Assembly: GCF_003014575.1 (NCBI RefSeq)
Contig: NZ_PYGF01000009.1
Coordinates: 1-64,000, forward strand
Reading direction: 5' to 3'
DNA length: 64,000 nucleotides
DNA from: Cecembia rubra
GTDB lineage: Bacteria; Bacteroidota; Bacteroidia; Cytophagales; Cyclobacteriaceae
The notes under the pieces are model-generated. The model was not told the origin of the DNA, searched no databases, and was given only the letters and a program-made list of their open reading frames with translations. This document shows, one piece after another, positions 27,200-33,957 of the stretch (position 1 is its first letter; every line of letters begins with the position of its first letter). Both the position numbers and the translations under genes were made by a program.

Positions 27200-28063
27200 T
27201 TAATTTCTTCCCCTTTCCTCATTTCGATATACCAAATTGCCATCCTTGTCCCATTCAGCCCTAATAAAAGGTCTGAAATTTTTTGTAAAAGGTTGATCCT
27301 GGTACTGGATTTCCCTTTTTCTGACCACCTTGTTTTTGTGGTTCCAGTATTCAGTCCAAAGTCCGACCTTTTCGCCAAAATGGTATTCTCCTGATACAGC
27401 AATTTGTCCATCCTCAAAAAAATGGAAGAAGTTTCCTTCTTTTAGTTCATATTCTATAGGAGTTAGGGTTTCAATTTGTTGAGAAACTTGATTGTAATAG
27501 GTGACCCGAGAATCTTTTGGCCAGCCTTCAGAGAAGTGTAGTTTGTCCAACAGGACACTCTTGTCGTCAAATTTCAGCCAGATTCCATGTCTAGTGCCAT
27601 AAAAAAAATTACCTTCCTCAATGACTGTTTCATTGATGTATTTGGTGTAAGGTCCATGGAGAAGGTAGCCTTTTGAGGGATTAAAATCTTTAGTTCTTAC
27701 GACATTTTCCGTACGGTCGTACCAAAAAATGTCGCGGATATAAGGGTCAACCACCCTTTTTTCTGTAGTTACAAAGAAATTTTGAAGTTGGGTTTGGCTC
27801 CTGAAATTGGTTCTGATTCTTACTCTTTTGGTTTTTTCCCCATAATAAATATTCTTCCTGTTGCTTTTCTTCTCTTTTTTCTTTTTCTCTTTACGTGCAC
27901 TTTCATCAAATAGCAGCAATGGTAGTGTGGTAGGCATTAGTATATCACTTACTACCCCGGATGAATCAGGGTCTTCAGCTTTGTTTTTCCTTTTTTTATT
28001 CTGGGCCAAAGCAATTTGGCTGATCTGGACAAGTATAATAATAAAAACGAGTTTGCGGATCAT
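27200..28063 (-). CDS. Exported YwqK/MORN-like repeat protein
   Basis: A 287-residue protein with a signal peptide ending near QIALAQ, then a Lys-rich stretch (KEKKKKEKKSNRK). The second half contains short repeats of the YwqK/MORN kind (GYLLHGPYTKYIN, EGNFFYGTRHGIWLKF, GEYHFGEKVGLWTEYWN). Such proteins are often labelled toxin-antitoxin YwqK family antitoxin, but nothing here supports a toxin partner. Probably periplasmic or outer-membrane associated; function unknown. Confidence 0.75.
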   Translation of the reverse strand: MIRKLVFIIILVQISQIALAQNKKRKNKAEDPDSSGVVSDILMPTTLPLLLFDESARKEKKKKEKKSNRKNIYYGEKTKRVRIRTNFRSQTQLQNFFVTTEKRVVDPYIRDIFWYDRTENVVRTKDFNPSKGYLLHGPYTKYINETVIEEGNFFYGTRHGIWLKFDDKSVLLDKLHFSEGWPKDSRVTYYNQVSQQIETLTPIEYELKEGNFFHFFEDGQIAVSGEYHFGEKVGLWTEYWNHKNKVVRKREIQYQDQPFTKNFRPFIRAEWDKDGNLVYRNEERGRN

Positions 28064-28161
28064 GTCGGTAAAACGCAGCAGTTAGATGGAATATTTTGTG
28101 TTAAATTTACAAATACTTAATCAATTCCAAGTTTTGATTTAGAATTAATCATTGTTATCCG

Positions 28162-28169
28162 TATTTTTG
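28162..28169 (+). promoter_or_regulatory. Candidate -7 box of the aminotransferase gene
   Basis: TATTTTTG, an exact TAnnTTTG, 26 bases upstream of the ATG. The nearest TTTG (28133-28136) is 25 bases away, longer than the usual 19. Confidence 0.4.
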
Positions 28170-28195
28170 GCCGAATTTATTAAACCTACCATAAA

Positions 28196-29398
28196 ATGAC
28201 ATCAGTTCTATCCGACCGCATCAATCAAATGGAAGAATCGGCTACTTTGGCTATGGCCAAAAAAGCCAGGGAATTAAAAGCCCAGGGAATAGACATCATC
28301 AGCCTGAGTTTGGGTGAGCCTGATTTCAAAACTCCCAAGCATATTCAGGAGGCTGCCAAGGCTTCCATTGACGAAGGAAAATATTTTGCTTACCCTCCTG
28401 TAGCAGGATACCAAGACCTTAGGGAAGCTATAGCCAAGAAACTCAGGGAAGAGAATAAGATAGCAGATGCCAAGGCTGAGAATATTGTCGTTTCAACAGG
28501 AGCAAAGCACAGCATTGCCAATGTCTTCATGTGTATGATCAATGAAGGAGACGAGGTGGTGATCTTTTCTCCTTATTGGGTTTCCTATGCTGAGATCATC
28601 AAATTGGCAGGTGGTATACCTGTTACGATTGAAGGTTCACTGGAGAACAATTTCAAAGCAACCGCAAAGCAGTTAGAGGAGGCAATCACTGATAAAACAA
28701 AAGCGATCATCTACTCTTCCCCATGCAATCCAACAGGGTCTGTCTTCAGTAAGGAAGAGCTGGAAGCAATCGCAGAAGTAGTTAAAAAGAAGGAAAATCT
28801 TTTTGTCATTGCCGATGAAATTTATGAATTGATAAATTTTACTGGAAAGCATGCCAGCATTGCCTCTTTCCCAGGGATGTTTGAAAGGACTATCACAGTA
28901 AATGGTTTTTCTAAAGGGTATGCCATGACTGGTTGGAGAGTAGGGTATATTTGTGCTCCTTTATTTATTGCCAAAGCCTGTGAAAAAATGCAGGGCCAAT
29001 TTACATCTGGAGGTACAGGGATTGCCCAAAGGGCTGCATTAGCTGCTATTTCAGGAGATCAGACAGCTTCTAAAGAAATGGAAAAAGCTTACCTGAATAG
29101 AAGGGATCTGGTTCTGAAACTTATCCAGGAAATTCCAGGCTTTAAAACCCATGTTCCAGAGGGTGCGTTTTACTTCTTTCCGGATATAACTTATTTCTTT
29201 GGAAAATCTGCTAATGGTTTTACAATAAATAATGCAGATGACTTTTGTATTTATTTACTGGAGAAGGCCAATGTTTCTCTTGTGACAGGAGAGGCTTTTG
29301 GTGCTCCAAATTGCGTTAGGATATCTTATGCTGCTTCTGAGGAGGAGCTTGTTGAAGCTATGAAAAGAATTAAAGAAGCCTGCGCAAACCTGAAATAA
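28196..29398 (+). CDS. Class I pyridoxal-phosphate aminotransferase (aspartate type)
   Basis: A 400-residue fold-type I aminotransferase of the AspC/AatA subgroup. Seen: SLGEPDFKTP, the substrate-loop PPVAGYQDLREAIA, SSPCNPTGSVFS, IADEIYELI and the PLP-lysine segment NGFSKGYAMTGWRVGY (Lys about 239), with CVRISYAAS near the end. Aspartate:2-oxoglutarate transfer is most likely; some members also use prephenate or aromatic substrates. A strong terminator follows. Confidence 0.93.
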   Translation: MTSVLSDRINQMEESATLAMAKKARELKAQGIDIISLSLGEPDFKTPKHIQEAAKASIDEGKYFAYPPVAGYQDLREAIAKKLREENKIADAKAENIVVSTGAKHSIANVFMCMINEGDEVVIFSPYWVSYAEIIKLAGGIPVTIEGSLENNFKATAKQLEEAITDKTKAIIYSSPCNPTGSVFSKEELEAIAEVVKKKENLFVIADEIYELINFTGKHASIASFPGMFERTITVNGFSKGYAMTGWRVGYICAPLFIAKACEKMQGQFTSGGTGIAQRAALAAISGDQTASKEMEKAYLNRRDLVLKLIQEIPGFKTHVPEGAFYFFPDITYFFGKSANGFTINNADDFCIYLLEKANVSLVTGEAFGAPNCVRISYAASEEELVEAMKRIKEACANLK

Positions 29399-29420
29399 TT
29401 GTTAGTTTAAAATTTGTACT

Positions 29421-29458
29421 AAGCCTTCCTTTTATACATAAGAGGAAGGCTTTTTTTT
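29421..29458 (+). terminator. Terminator of the aminotransferase gene
   Basis: AAGCCTTCCT / AGGAAGGCTT-type stem with an 11-base loop and eight T. Confidence 0.85.
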
Positions 29459-29874
29459 GTCCAAAGTTCGACAACAAAATAAATAGTGTGTTCGGATGGT
29501 CAAAATTCAATTGAATGTGTTGTCCAGTTTTTCCTATAATTCGCATAAAATAGAAATTTTTCAATAAAAAATTAACTTTTGATTTTGCTAATAATTTGGT
29601 GAGGGCTGATTTTTACTATAATTTATTAATTCTTCTATCTAGAAACTTATTTTTTCGATTTATCAATAATATGAAAAAAAAAGTATTCTAAAAGCAAAAA
29701 AATAGCTTTAAAATGAATTTTTAGGAAACTCACTTAATTTTTAATTAGTGTGCTTTTATATGGTTGTAAAGCAGTTTAGAACTTTGTAATTCTAATATTT
29801 CTCTGTATTTGATTTTTCAATAAAATCGATTTGTTGTTTTTTTGCTAAAAAACCAAAAAAAACTAAGTCAAAGT
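29459..29874. other. AT-rich gene-free stretch
   Basis: About 415 bases with no convincing ORF on either strand and many A/T runs. I see no repeat or RNA structure I can name. It leads into the promoter-like and terminator-bounded segment at 29875-30034. Confidence 0.5.
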
Positions 29875-29907
29875 TTTGGATTGTATTAATACTCTTGCTT
29901 ATATTTG
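29875..29907 (+). promoter_or_regulatory. Promoter-like pair without a downstream gene
   Basis: TTTG (29875-29878) and TATATTTG (29900-29907), 21 bases apart, close to the Bacteroidota consensus. A transcript starting near 29914 would end at the terminator at 30007-30034. Confidence 0.5.
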
Positions 29908-29913
29908 TTTCGG

Positions 29914-30034
29914 GTGATTAAGCAACTTTTTCTGCTAAATGTTTTTATTGAAATTCGAATGGGGGTTATTTCGATAATTACTTTTTCTGACCTTCATTTA
30001 ATGAATAAAATCCGCAGCGATGCGGATTTTTTTT
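29914..30034 (+). ncRNA. Candidate small RNA, about 120 nt
   Basis: Bounded by the promoter-like pair at 29875-29907 and a strong intrinsic terminator. No reading frame of note is inside. A 10-base direct repeat (ACTTTTTCTG) occurs twice. Alternative: an attenuated 5' leader of the DUF4421 gene that starts 40 bases after the terminator. I could not match it to a known RNA family. Confidence 0.35.
30007..30034 (+). terminator. Intrinsic terminator with no annotated upstream gene
   Basis: AAAATCCGC / GCGGATTTT stem, 6-base loop, then an eight-T run. It lies some 550 bases after the previous terminator, with no CDS between. Confidence 0.8.
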
Positions 30035-30073
30035 ATTAGGTTAGTGTAAGTTTTCGATTGTTTAAAAAAGCTA

Positions 30074-31138
30074 ATGAGAGCTATGTTAAAAGCAGATATT
30101 GCAATTTTTCAATTGATATTTATAGTACTGACGCTTTTTTTTGTCCCAATTAATAGAACACTGGCCCAGGATTCTACATACTATGAAAGTTATAAAAGCT
30201 GTCTTACCACTAGATTATATATTTCAAGGAAATATACTTCCTTGACTGTCAATGATAGGTTAAATGATAACCGTTGGAGCTTTCAACCAAATTCTAATTT
30301 AAATCTTGGTGTTGGTGCCACTTACAATGATGTTACTTTAAATATTGGTTTAGGATTTGGTTTTATGAATCCGGAAAGGGGAAGGGGAGAAACAAAGATG
30401 CTGGATCTCCAAGCCCATATTTACCCAAAGAATTTTGTGATCGATCTTTTTGGACAATTTTATACTGGCTATTACCTGCGGAGGTTTAATGAGGAGCTTT
30501 ATACCATAAATCCTTTTCTTTATCCAGATTTGACAGTAAGGATGTTTGGTGGTAATTTTCAATATTTGTTTAATGGTGATAAGCTGTCCATGAAAGCGGC
30601 TTTTTTGCAAAGTGCCAGGCAAAAGAAATCAGCAGGTAGTTTTTTGGCCGGATTTGAGGCCTTTGGGGGATTTGCAGATAATGAAGGATTGTTCTTTTCG
30701 GAGGATCAGGTACCTATTGACCGAAATTTTTCGAGGTTAGGTTTCTTTCAGTTCGGGCCTAATGCAGGATACGTTCATACCTTGGTTTTCCTAAAGCATT
30801 TTTTTGTCACAGGGATGGTGTCCACTAATTTGGATTTGGGAAGGAATTACCTCGCAATTGAGGAGAGGAGGAATTATAAATGGAGTGTCCAACCTAATTT
30901 CTTTGGAAGAGTATTTATTGGGTATAATTCCCCCAAATGGTCGATCAATTCAAATTATGTCCGAAGCTATGTCCGGATGTCTGCTGTTGATGAATTTAAT
31001 CCGGCATTTATTACTGGTAATTACAGGATCAACCTCATATATAGGTTTATGCCCGGGCCCCAACTTAAAAAGTACCTAGATTATGTAGAGCCATCAAGGT
31101 TTTTGACGCCAGGGAAAAGACAAAAGGGCAAAAAATAA
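30074..31138 (+). CDS. DUF4421 family outer-membrane-like protein
   Basis: A 354-residue protein with a signal peptide (cleavage near RTLAQ, about 32). The start of the mature part (RLYISRKYTSLTV) and alternating, aromatic-rich strands through to LIYRFMPGP suggest a beta-barrel; this matches my recollection of DUF4421, a Bacteroidota family of unknown function. The ATG at 30083 is an equally good start. No partner gene is adjacent. Confidence 0.8.
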   Translation: MRAMLKADIAIFQLIFIVLTLFFVPINRTLAQDSTYYESYKSCLTTRLYISRKYTSLTVNDRLNDNRWSFQPNSNLNLGVGATYNDVTLNIGLGFGFMNPERGRGETKMLDLQAHIYPKNFVIDLFGQFYTGYYLRRFNEELYTINPFLYPDLTVRMFGGNFQYLFNGDKLSMKAAFLQSARQKKSAGSFLAGFEAFGGFADNEGLFFSEDQVPIDRNFSRLGFFQFGPNAGYVHTLVFLKHFFVTGMVSTNLDLGRNYLAIEERRNYKWSVQPNFFGRVFIGYNSPKWSINSNYVRSYVRMSAVDEFNPAFITGNYRINLIYRFMPGPQLKKYLDYVEPSRFLTPGKRQKGKK

Positions 31139-31199
31139 GTCCTAGCCCGGGATTTTTATTAGATTTACCATCATTTCATTAGTATATAAACCTAAAAAC

Positions 31200-32744
31200 A
31201 TGTTAGATACATTTGGCATTGAAAGAGTATTGGAAAGGCTTGGAGTGAGCAAAAAGAATCTGGGAACTTCAACCGGTAACCAATGGATTGAAACCAAAGG
31301 AGATTTTATCAGTTCTTTTTCTCCAGTTGATGCTGCTTTAATAGGTGAAATTCAGATAAGCGATAGGTCATCTTATGAAGTAGTAATCCAGAAGGCAGAG
31401 GAGGCTTTTAAGATTTGGAGAGCTAAACCTGCACCACAAAGGGGGGAGATTGTAAGGCAGATTGGCAACGCACTCCGGGATGTAAAAGAGGATTTGGGTA
31501 AGTTGGTTTCCTATGAGATGGGTAAATCCTATCAGGAAGGTTTGGGAGAGGTGCAGGAAATGATTGACATCTGTGATTTTGCAGTTGGTCTCTCAAGACA
31601 ATTATATGGATTGACCATGCATTCCGAAAGACCTGGTCATAGGATGTATGAGCAATGGCATCCAATTGGTCTGGTAGGAATCATTTCGGCATTTAATTTT
31701 CCTGTAGCTGTCTGGTCTTGGAACAGTATGATCGCCTGGGTTTGTGGAGACGTATGTATTTGGAAACCCTCTGAAAAAGCGCCTTTATCCGCTGTAGCCT
31801 GCCAGCATATTGTGGCAAGGGTTTTTAAAGAGAATGGCCTTCCTGAGGGGATTTCCAATCTGATTGTTGGAGATTATAAGGTGGGTGAAATGATGACCAA
31901 AGATAAAAGAGTACCTCTTATTTCTGCCACAGGATCTGTCCGTATGGGTAAGATTGTAGGTCAGGAAGTTGCTGCCCGATTGGGTAGGTCTTTGTTGGAG
32001 TTAGGGGGCAATAATGGGATCATCATCACCGAAAATGCCGATTTGGATATTGCTGTAAGGGGAGCCCTGTTTGGTGCAGTGGGAACGGCTGGTCAGCGCT
32101 GTACTTCCACGAGGAGATTAATCATACAGGAGTCTGTGTATGAGACAGTAAAGGAAAGATTGGCTTCCGCTTACAGTAAACTTGTGATCGGGAATCCATT
32201 GGATGAGAAGAATCATGTGGGTCCTTTGATTGATAAAGCAGCGGTGGAATTGTATCTACAGGCAATTGAAAAAGTAAAGGCTGAGGGAGGAAAAGTAATA
32301 GTAAATGGAGGAGTTTTGGATGGTCCCGGGTTTGAATCTGGTTGTTATGTAAAACCTTGCATCATAGAGGCGGAAAGCCATTTTGAAATGGTTCAGGAAG
32401 AAACATTCGCTCCTATCTTATATATAATGAAGTACAAAACTTTGGATGAGGCCATAGCGATGCACAATGGAGTCCCTCAGGGATTGTCTTCTGCCATCAT
32501 GACCTTAAATATGAGAGAGGCTGAGGCTTTCCTTTCCGCATCGGGCTCTGATTGTGGTATAGCAAATGTCAATATTGGTACTTCTGGTGCTGAAATAGGT
32601 GGTGCCTTTGGCGGAGAAAAAGAAACAGGTGGAGGAAGGGAGTCCGGATCGGATTCCTGGAAGGCTTATATGCGTAGACAGACCAATACAATCAATTACA
32701 GCAAGGCCTTGCCATTGGCACAGGGAATTAAGTTTGATATTTGA
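31200..32744 (+). CDS. Aldehyde dehydrogenase, ALDH7 type (aminoadipate-semialdehyde dehydrogenase-like)
   Basis: A 514-residue NAD(P)+-dependent aldehyde dehydrogenase. Visible are the NAD-binding ISAFNFPVAVWSWN, the general-base Glu in LLELGGNNG, and the nucleophile Cys in GQRCTSTRR. The N-terminus and GLTMHSERPGHRMYEQWHP segment are those of the ALDH7/AmaB group, which oxidises alpha-aminoadipic semialdehyde in lysine breakdown. No other lysine-degradation gene is in the window, so the substrate remains inferred. Confidence 0.9.
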   Translation: MLDTFGIERVLERLGVSKKNLGTSTGNQWIETKGDFISSFSPVDAALIGEIQISDRSSYEVVIQKAEEAFKIWRAKPAPQRGEIVRQIGNALRDVKEDLGKLVSYEMGKSYQEGLGEVQEMIDICDFAVGLSRQLYGLTMHSERPGHRMYEQWHPIGLVGIISAFNFPVAVWSWNSMIAWVCGDVCIWKPSEKAPLSAVACQHIVARVFKENGLPEGISNLIVGDYKVGEMMTKDKRVPLISATGSVRMGKIVGQEVAARLGRSLLELGGNNGIIITENADLDIAVRGALFGAVGTAGQRCTSTRRLIIQESVYETVKERLASAYSKLVIGNPLDEKNHVGPLIDKAAVELYLQAIEKVKAEGGKVIVNGGVLDGPGFESGCYVKPCIIEAESHFEMVQEETFAPILYIMKYKTLDEAIAMHNGVPQGLSSAIMTLNMREAEAFLSASGSDCGIANVNIGTSGAEIGGAFGGEKETGGGRESGSDSWKAYMRRQTNTINYSKALPLAQGIKFDI

Positions 32745-32749
32745 TAGTT

Positions 32750-32780
32750 TTTCGATGAGGGAGAATTTCCCTCATCGAAA
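32750..32780. terminator. Perfect 13-bp hairpin after the ALDH gene
   Basis: TTTCGATGAGGGA / TCCCTCATCGAAA with a 5-base loop, starting 6 bases after the stop. No real T run follows, so it may act as an mRNA 3' stabiliser or a factor-assisted terminator. Confidence 0.55.
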
Positions 32781-32866
32781 TAAAGTTGTAGTGAATGATG
32801 ATAGAAAAAATACAATATTCATTTTCAATGGATTAATTAATTGAGGATGATTTTTTGAAATTAAAA

Positions 32867-32897
32867 TTTGCAGCGAAAAAAAATAAATCTACCTTTG
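32867..32897 (+). promoter_or_regulatory. Promoter of the tRNA-Val array
   Basis: TTTG (32867-32870), exactly 19 bases, then TACCTTTG (32890-32897): a perfect Bacteroidota promoter. Transcription would start near 32904 and run first into a tRNA-like copy, then tRNA-Val. Confidence 0.75.
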
Positions 32898-32927
32898 CAA
32901 TCCGTTTGGTAAGCAAATGGTTCTAAA

Positions 32928-32991
32928 GGAAAGTTAGCACAGCTGGTTCAGAGCATTCCGACTAAAGTCGGAAGAGTCGGCAGTCCGAATC
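32928..32991 (+). pseudogene. tRNA-Val-like degenerate copy A
   Basis: The 5' half (AGTTAGCACAGCTGGTTCAG) is tRNA-Val D-arm sequence. The anticodon arm is replaced by a palindrome TTCCGACTAAAGTCGGAA with a 4-base loop and no anticodon. The T arm is altered (GGCAGTCCGAATC), and no matching 3' acceptor strand follows. It cannot be a working tRNA. Copy C at 33113 is nearly identical. Confidence 0.75.
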
Positions 32992-33003
32992 TATAAAATT
33001 AAT

Positions 33004-33078
33004 GGGAAGTTAGCTCAGCTGGTTCAGAGCATCTGCCTTACAAGCAGAGGGTCGGGGGTTCGAATCCCTCACCTCCCA
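33004..33078 (+). tRNA. tRNA-Val (anticodon TAC), copy 1
   Basis: 75 bases. Acceptor GGGAAGT pairs with ACCTCCC except for one A-C mismatch. Anticodon loop CTTACAA on a CTGC-type stem gives TAC (Val). T arm GGGGG-TTCGAAT-CCCTC; discriminator A, CCA not encoded. A second identical gene lies 186 bases downstream. Confidence 0.9.
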
Positions 33079-33112
33079 CAAACGACCTTAGAGAAGATCC
33101 AAATTAAAATTA

Positions 33113-33177
33113 GGGAAGTTAGCTCAGCTGGTTCAGAGCATTCCGACTAAAGTCGGAAGAGTTGGCAGTCCGAATCC
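33113..33177 (+). pseudogene. tRNA-Val-like degenerate copy C
   Basis: As copy A: intact tRNA-Val 5' half, anticodon arm replaced by TTCCGACTAAAGTCGGAA, broken T arm, no acceptor 3' strand. Copies A and C lie 185 bases apart, so a unit of degenerate copy plus tRNA-Val has been tandemly duplicated. Confidence 0.75.
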
Positions 33178-33189
33178 TTAAGAGTTAAT

Positions 33190-33264
33190 GGGAAGTTAGC
33201 TCAGCTGGTTCAGAGCATCTGCCTTACAAGCAGAGGGTCGGGGGTTCGAATCCCTCACCTCCCA
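33190..33264 (+). tRNA. tRNA-Val (anticodon TAC), copy 2
   Basis: Same 75 bases as copy 1, including the A-C acceptor mismatch. It is followed after 2 bases by a terminator whose T run reaches to within a few bases of a GIY-YIG start codon. Confidence 0.9.
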
Positions 33265-33519
33265 CAAGGCCCCATTTTGGGGCTTTTTTTATTTTATGTC
33301 CTGCTACTTTTACATATTGTATTCTGAAATTTTGGACAGGTTTTACATTGGCCACACCTGTGATTCTCCTGGTCAGAGGCTGAAAAAGCATTTATCCAAC
33401 CATAAAGGTTTTACGGGAAGGACTGCTGATTGGAAATTGGTATATCAGGAAGAATATCCGGATAAGGTTGGGGCATATGCCCGGGAAAGGAAGGTAAAAT
33501 CTTGGAAAAGCCGTAAGAA
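33234..33519 (+). repeat. GIY-YIG cassette, duplicated segment copy 1
   Basis: 286 bases that recur at 33581-33866 (offset 347) with only 3 substitutions. The segment starts immediately 3' of the anticodon arm of tRNA-Val and includes the tRNA 3' half, the terminator and most of the GIY-YIG gene. Confidence 0.9.
33267..33290 (+). terminator. Terminator of tRNA-Val copy 2
   Basis: GCCCC/GGGGC stem with a 5-base loop and seven T, ending 6 bases before the ATG of the first GIY-YIG gene. That gene can therefore only be reached by read-through or an unseen promoter inside the tRNA. Confidence 0.8.
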
Positions 33520-33544
33520 GATCAAGGAATTGATAGAAAGTTAG
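33296..33544 (+). CDS. Small GIY-YIG nuclease, copy 1
   Basis: An 82-residue single-domain GIY-YIG nuclease. The two core strands are CYFYILYS and RFYIGHT, the catalytic Arg is in GQRLKKHL (about 28), and the catalytic Glu is in GAYARERKVKSW (about 64). It has no DNA-binding domain. Such small proteins are common in Bacteroidota near tRNA or rRNA genes (from memory) and are often misnamed excinuclease subunits. The stop codon TAG is the TAG of the tRNA D-arm motif TTAGCTCAG, so the gene overlaps the following tRNA-like copy E. There is no room for a promoter between the tRNA terminator and the ATG. Confidence 0.85.
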   Translation: MSCYFYILYSEILDRFYIGHTCDSPGQRLKKHLSNHKGFTGRTADWKLVYQEEYPDKVGAYARERKVKSWKSRKKIKELIES

Positions 33545-33611
33545 CTCAGCTGGAACAGAGCATCCCGACATACAGTCGGGAGGGTCGGGGGTTCGAATCC
33601 CTCACCTCCCA
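33538..33611 (+). pseudogene. tRNA-Val-like degenerate copy E
   Basis: Has the tRNA-Val D arm, T arm and 3' acceptor strand, but the 5' acceptor strand (AGAAAGT) no longer pairs. The anticodon arm is replaced by TCCCGACATACAGTCGGGA. If read as a 7-base loop (CATACAG) it would still show TAC, but with A instead of the invariant T at position 33. Automatic tRNA finders may score it; I judge it non-functional. Its 5' end is inside the GIY-YIG copy 1 gene. Confidence 0.65.
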
Positions 33612-33866
33612 CAAGGCCCCATTTCGGGGCTTTTTTTATTTTATGTCCTGCTACTTTTACATATTGTATTCTGAAATTTTGGACAGGTTTTACATTGGCC
33701 ACACCTGTGATTCTCTTGATCAGAGGCTGAAAAAGCATTTATCCAACCATAAAGGTTTTACGGGAAGGACTGCTGATTGGAAATTGGTATATCAGGAAGA
33801 ATATCCGGATAAGGTTGGGGCATATGCCCGGGAAAGGAAGGTAAAATCTTGGAAAAGCCGTAAGAA
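33581..33866 (+). repeat. GIY-YIG cassette, duplicated segment copy 2
   Basis: Second copy of 33234-33519 with 3 differences in 286 bases, two of them adjacent codon changes in the nuclease gene. Identity stops abruptly within the GIY-YIG 3' end. Confidence 0.9.
33614..33637 (+). terminator. Terminator after tRNA-like copy E
   Basis: Same GCCCC/GGGGC hairpin as at 33267 with one loop change, again ending 6 bases before a GIY-YIG ATG. Confidence 0.75.
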
Positions 33867-33882
33867 AACAAAAATCATATAA
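33643..33882 (+). CDS. Small GIY-YIG nuclease, copy 2
   Basis: 79 residues, identical to copy 1 except for SPGQ changed to SLDQ near residue 25 and a different C-terminus (KKTKII instead of KKIKELIES). The last codons differ because the duplicated segment ends there and no tRNA sequence follows. Catalytic residues are intact. The duplication is recent. Confidence 0.82.
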   Translation: MSCYFYILYSEILDRFYIGHTCDSLDQRLKKHLSNHKGFTGRTADWKLVYQEEYPDKVGAYARERKVKSWKSRKKTKII

Positions 33883-33910
33883 AAACATCTTAGTTTTTAA
33901 ATGATCATAA

Positions 33911-33945
33911 AAAGAGCTATTCATTTTTTGAATAGCTCTAATTTT
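33911..33945. terminator. Bidirectional terminator
   Basis: AGAGCTATTCA / TGAATAGCTCT stem with a short T loop and A/T runs on both sides, between the convergent GIY-YIG copy 2 and TonB receptor genes. Confidence 0.85.
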
Positions 33946-33957
33946 ATTGATAGAAGG

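Noticed and set aside
29914-30034. 6S RNA
   Set aside because: Length fits, but I could not find the long, interrupted rod-like pairing between the ends; kept only as an unnamed candidate RNA.
33538-33611. Third functional tRNA-Val
   Set aside because: The 5' acceptor strand does not pair with the 3' strand and the base before the putative anticodon is A rather than T.
33541-33738. 65-residue minus-strand ORF with a GGEGFEPPT segment
   Set aside because: Antisense of tRNA-like copy E and of the GIY-YIG gene; a known type of spurious tRNA-derived protein.
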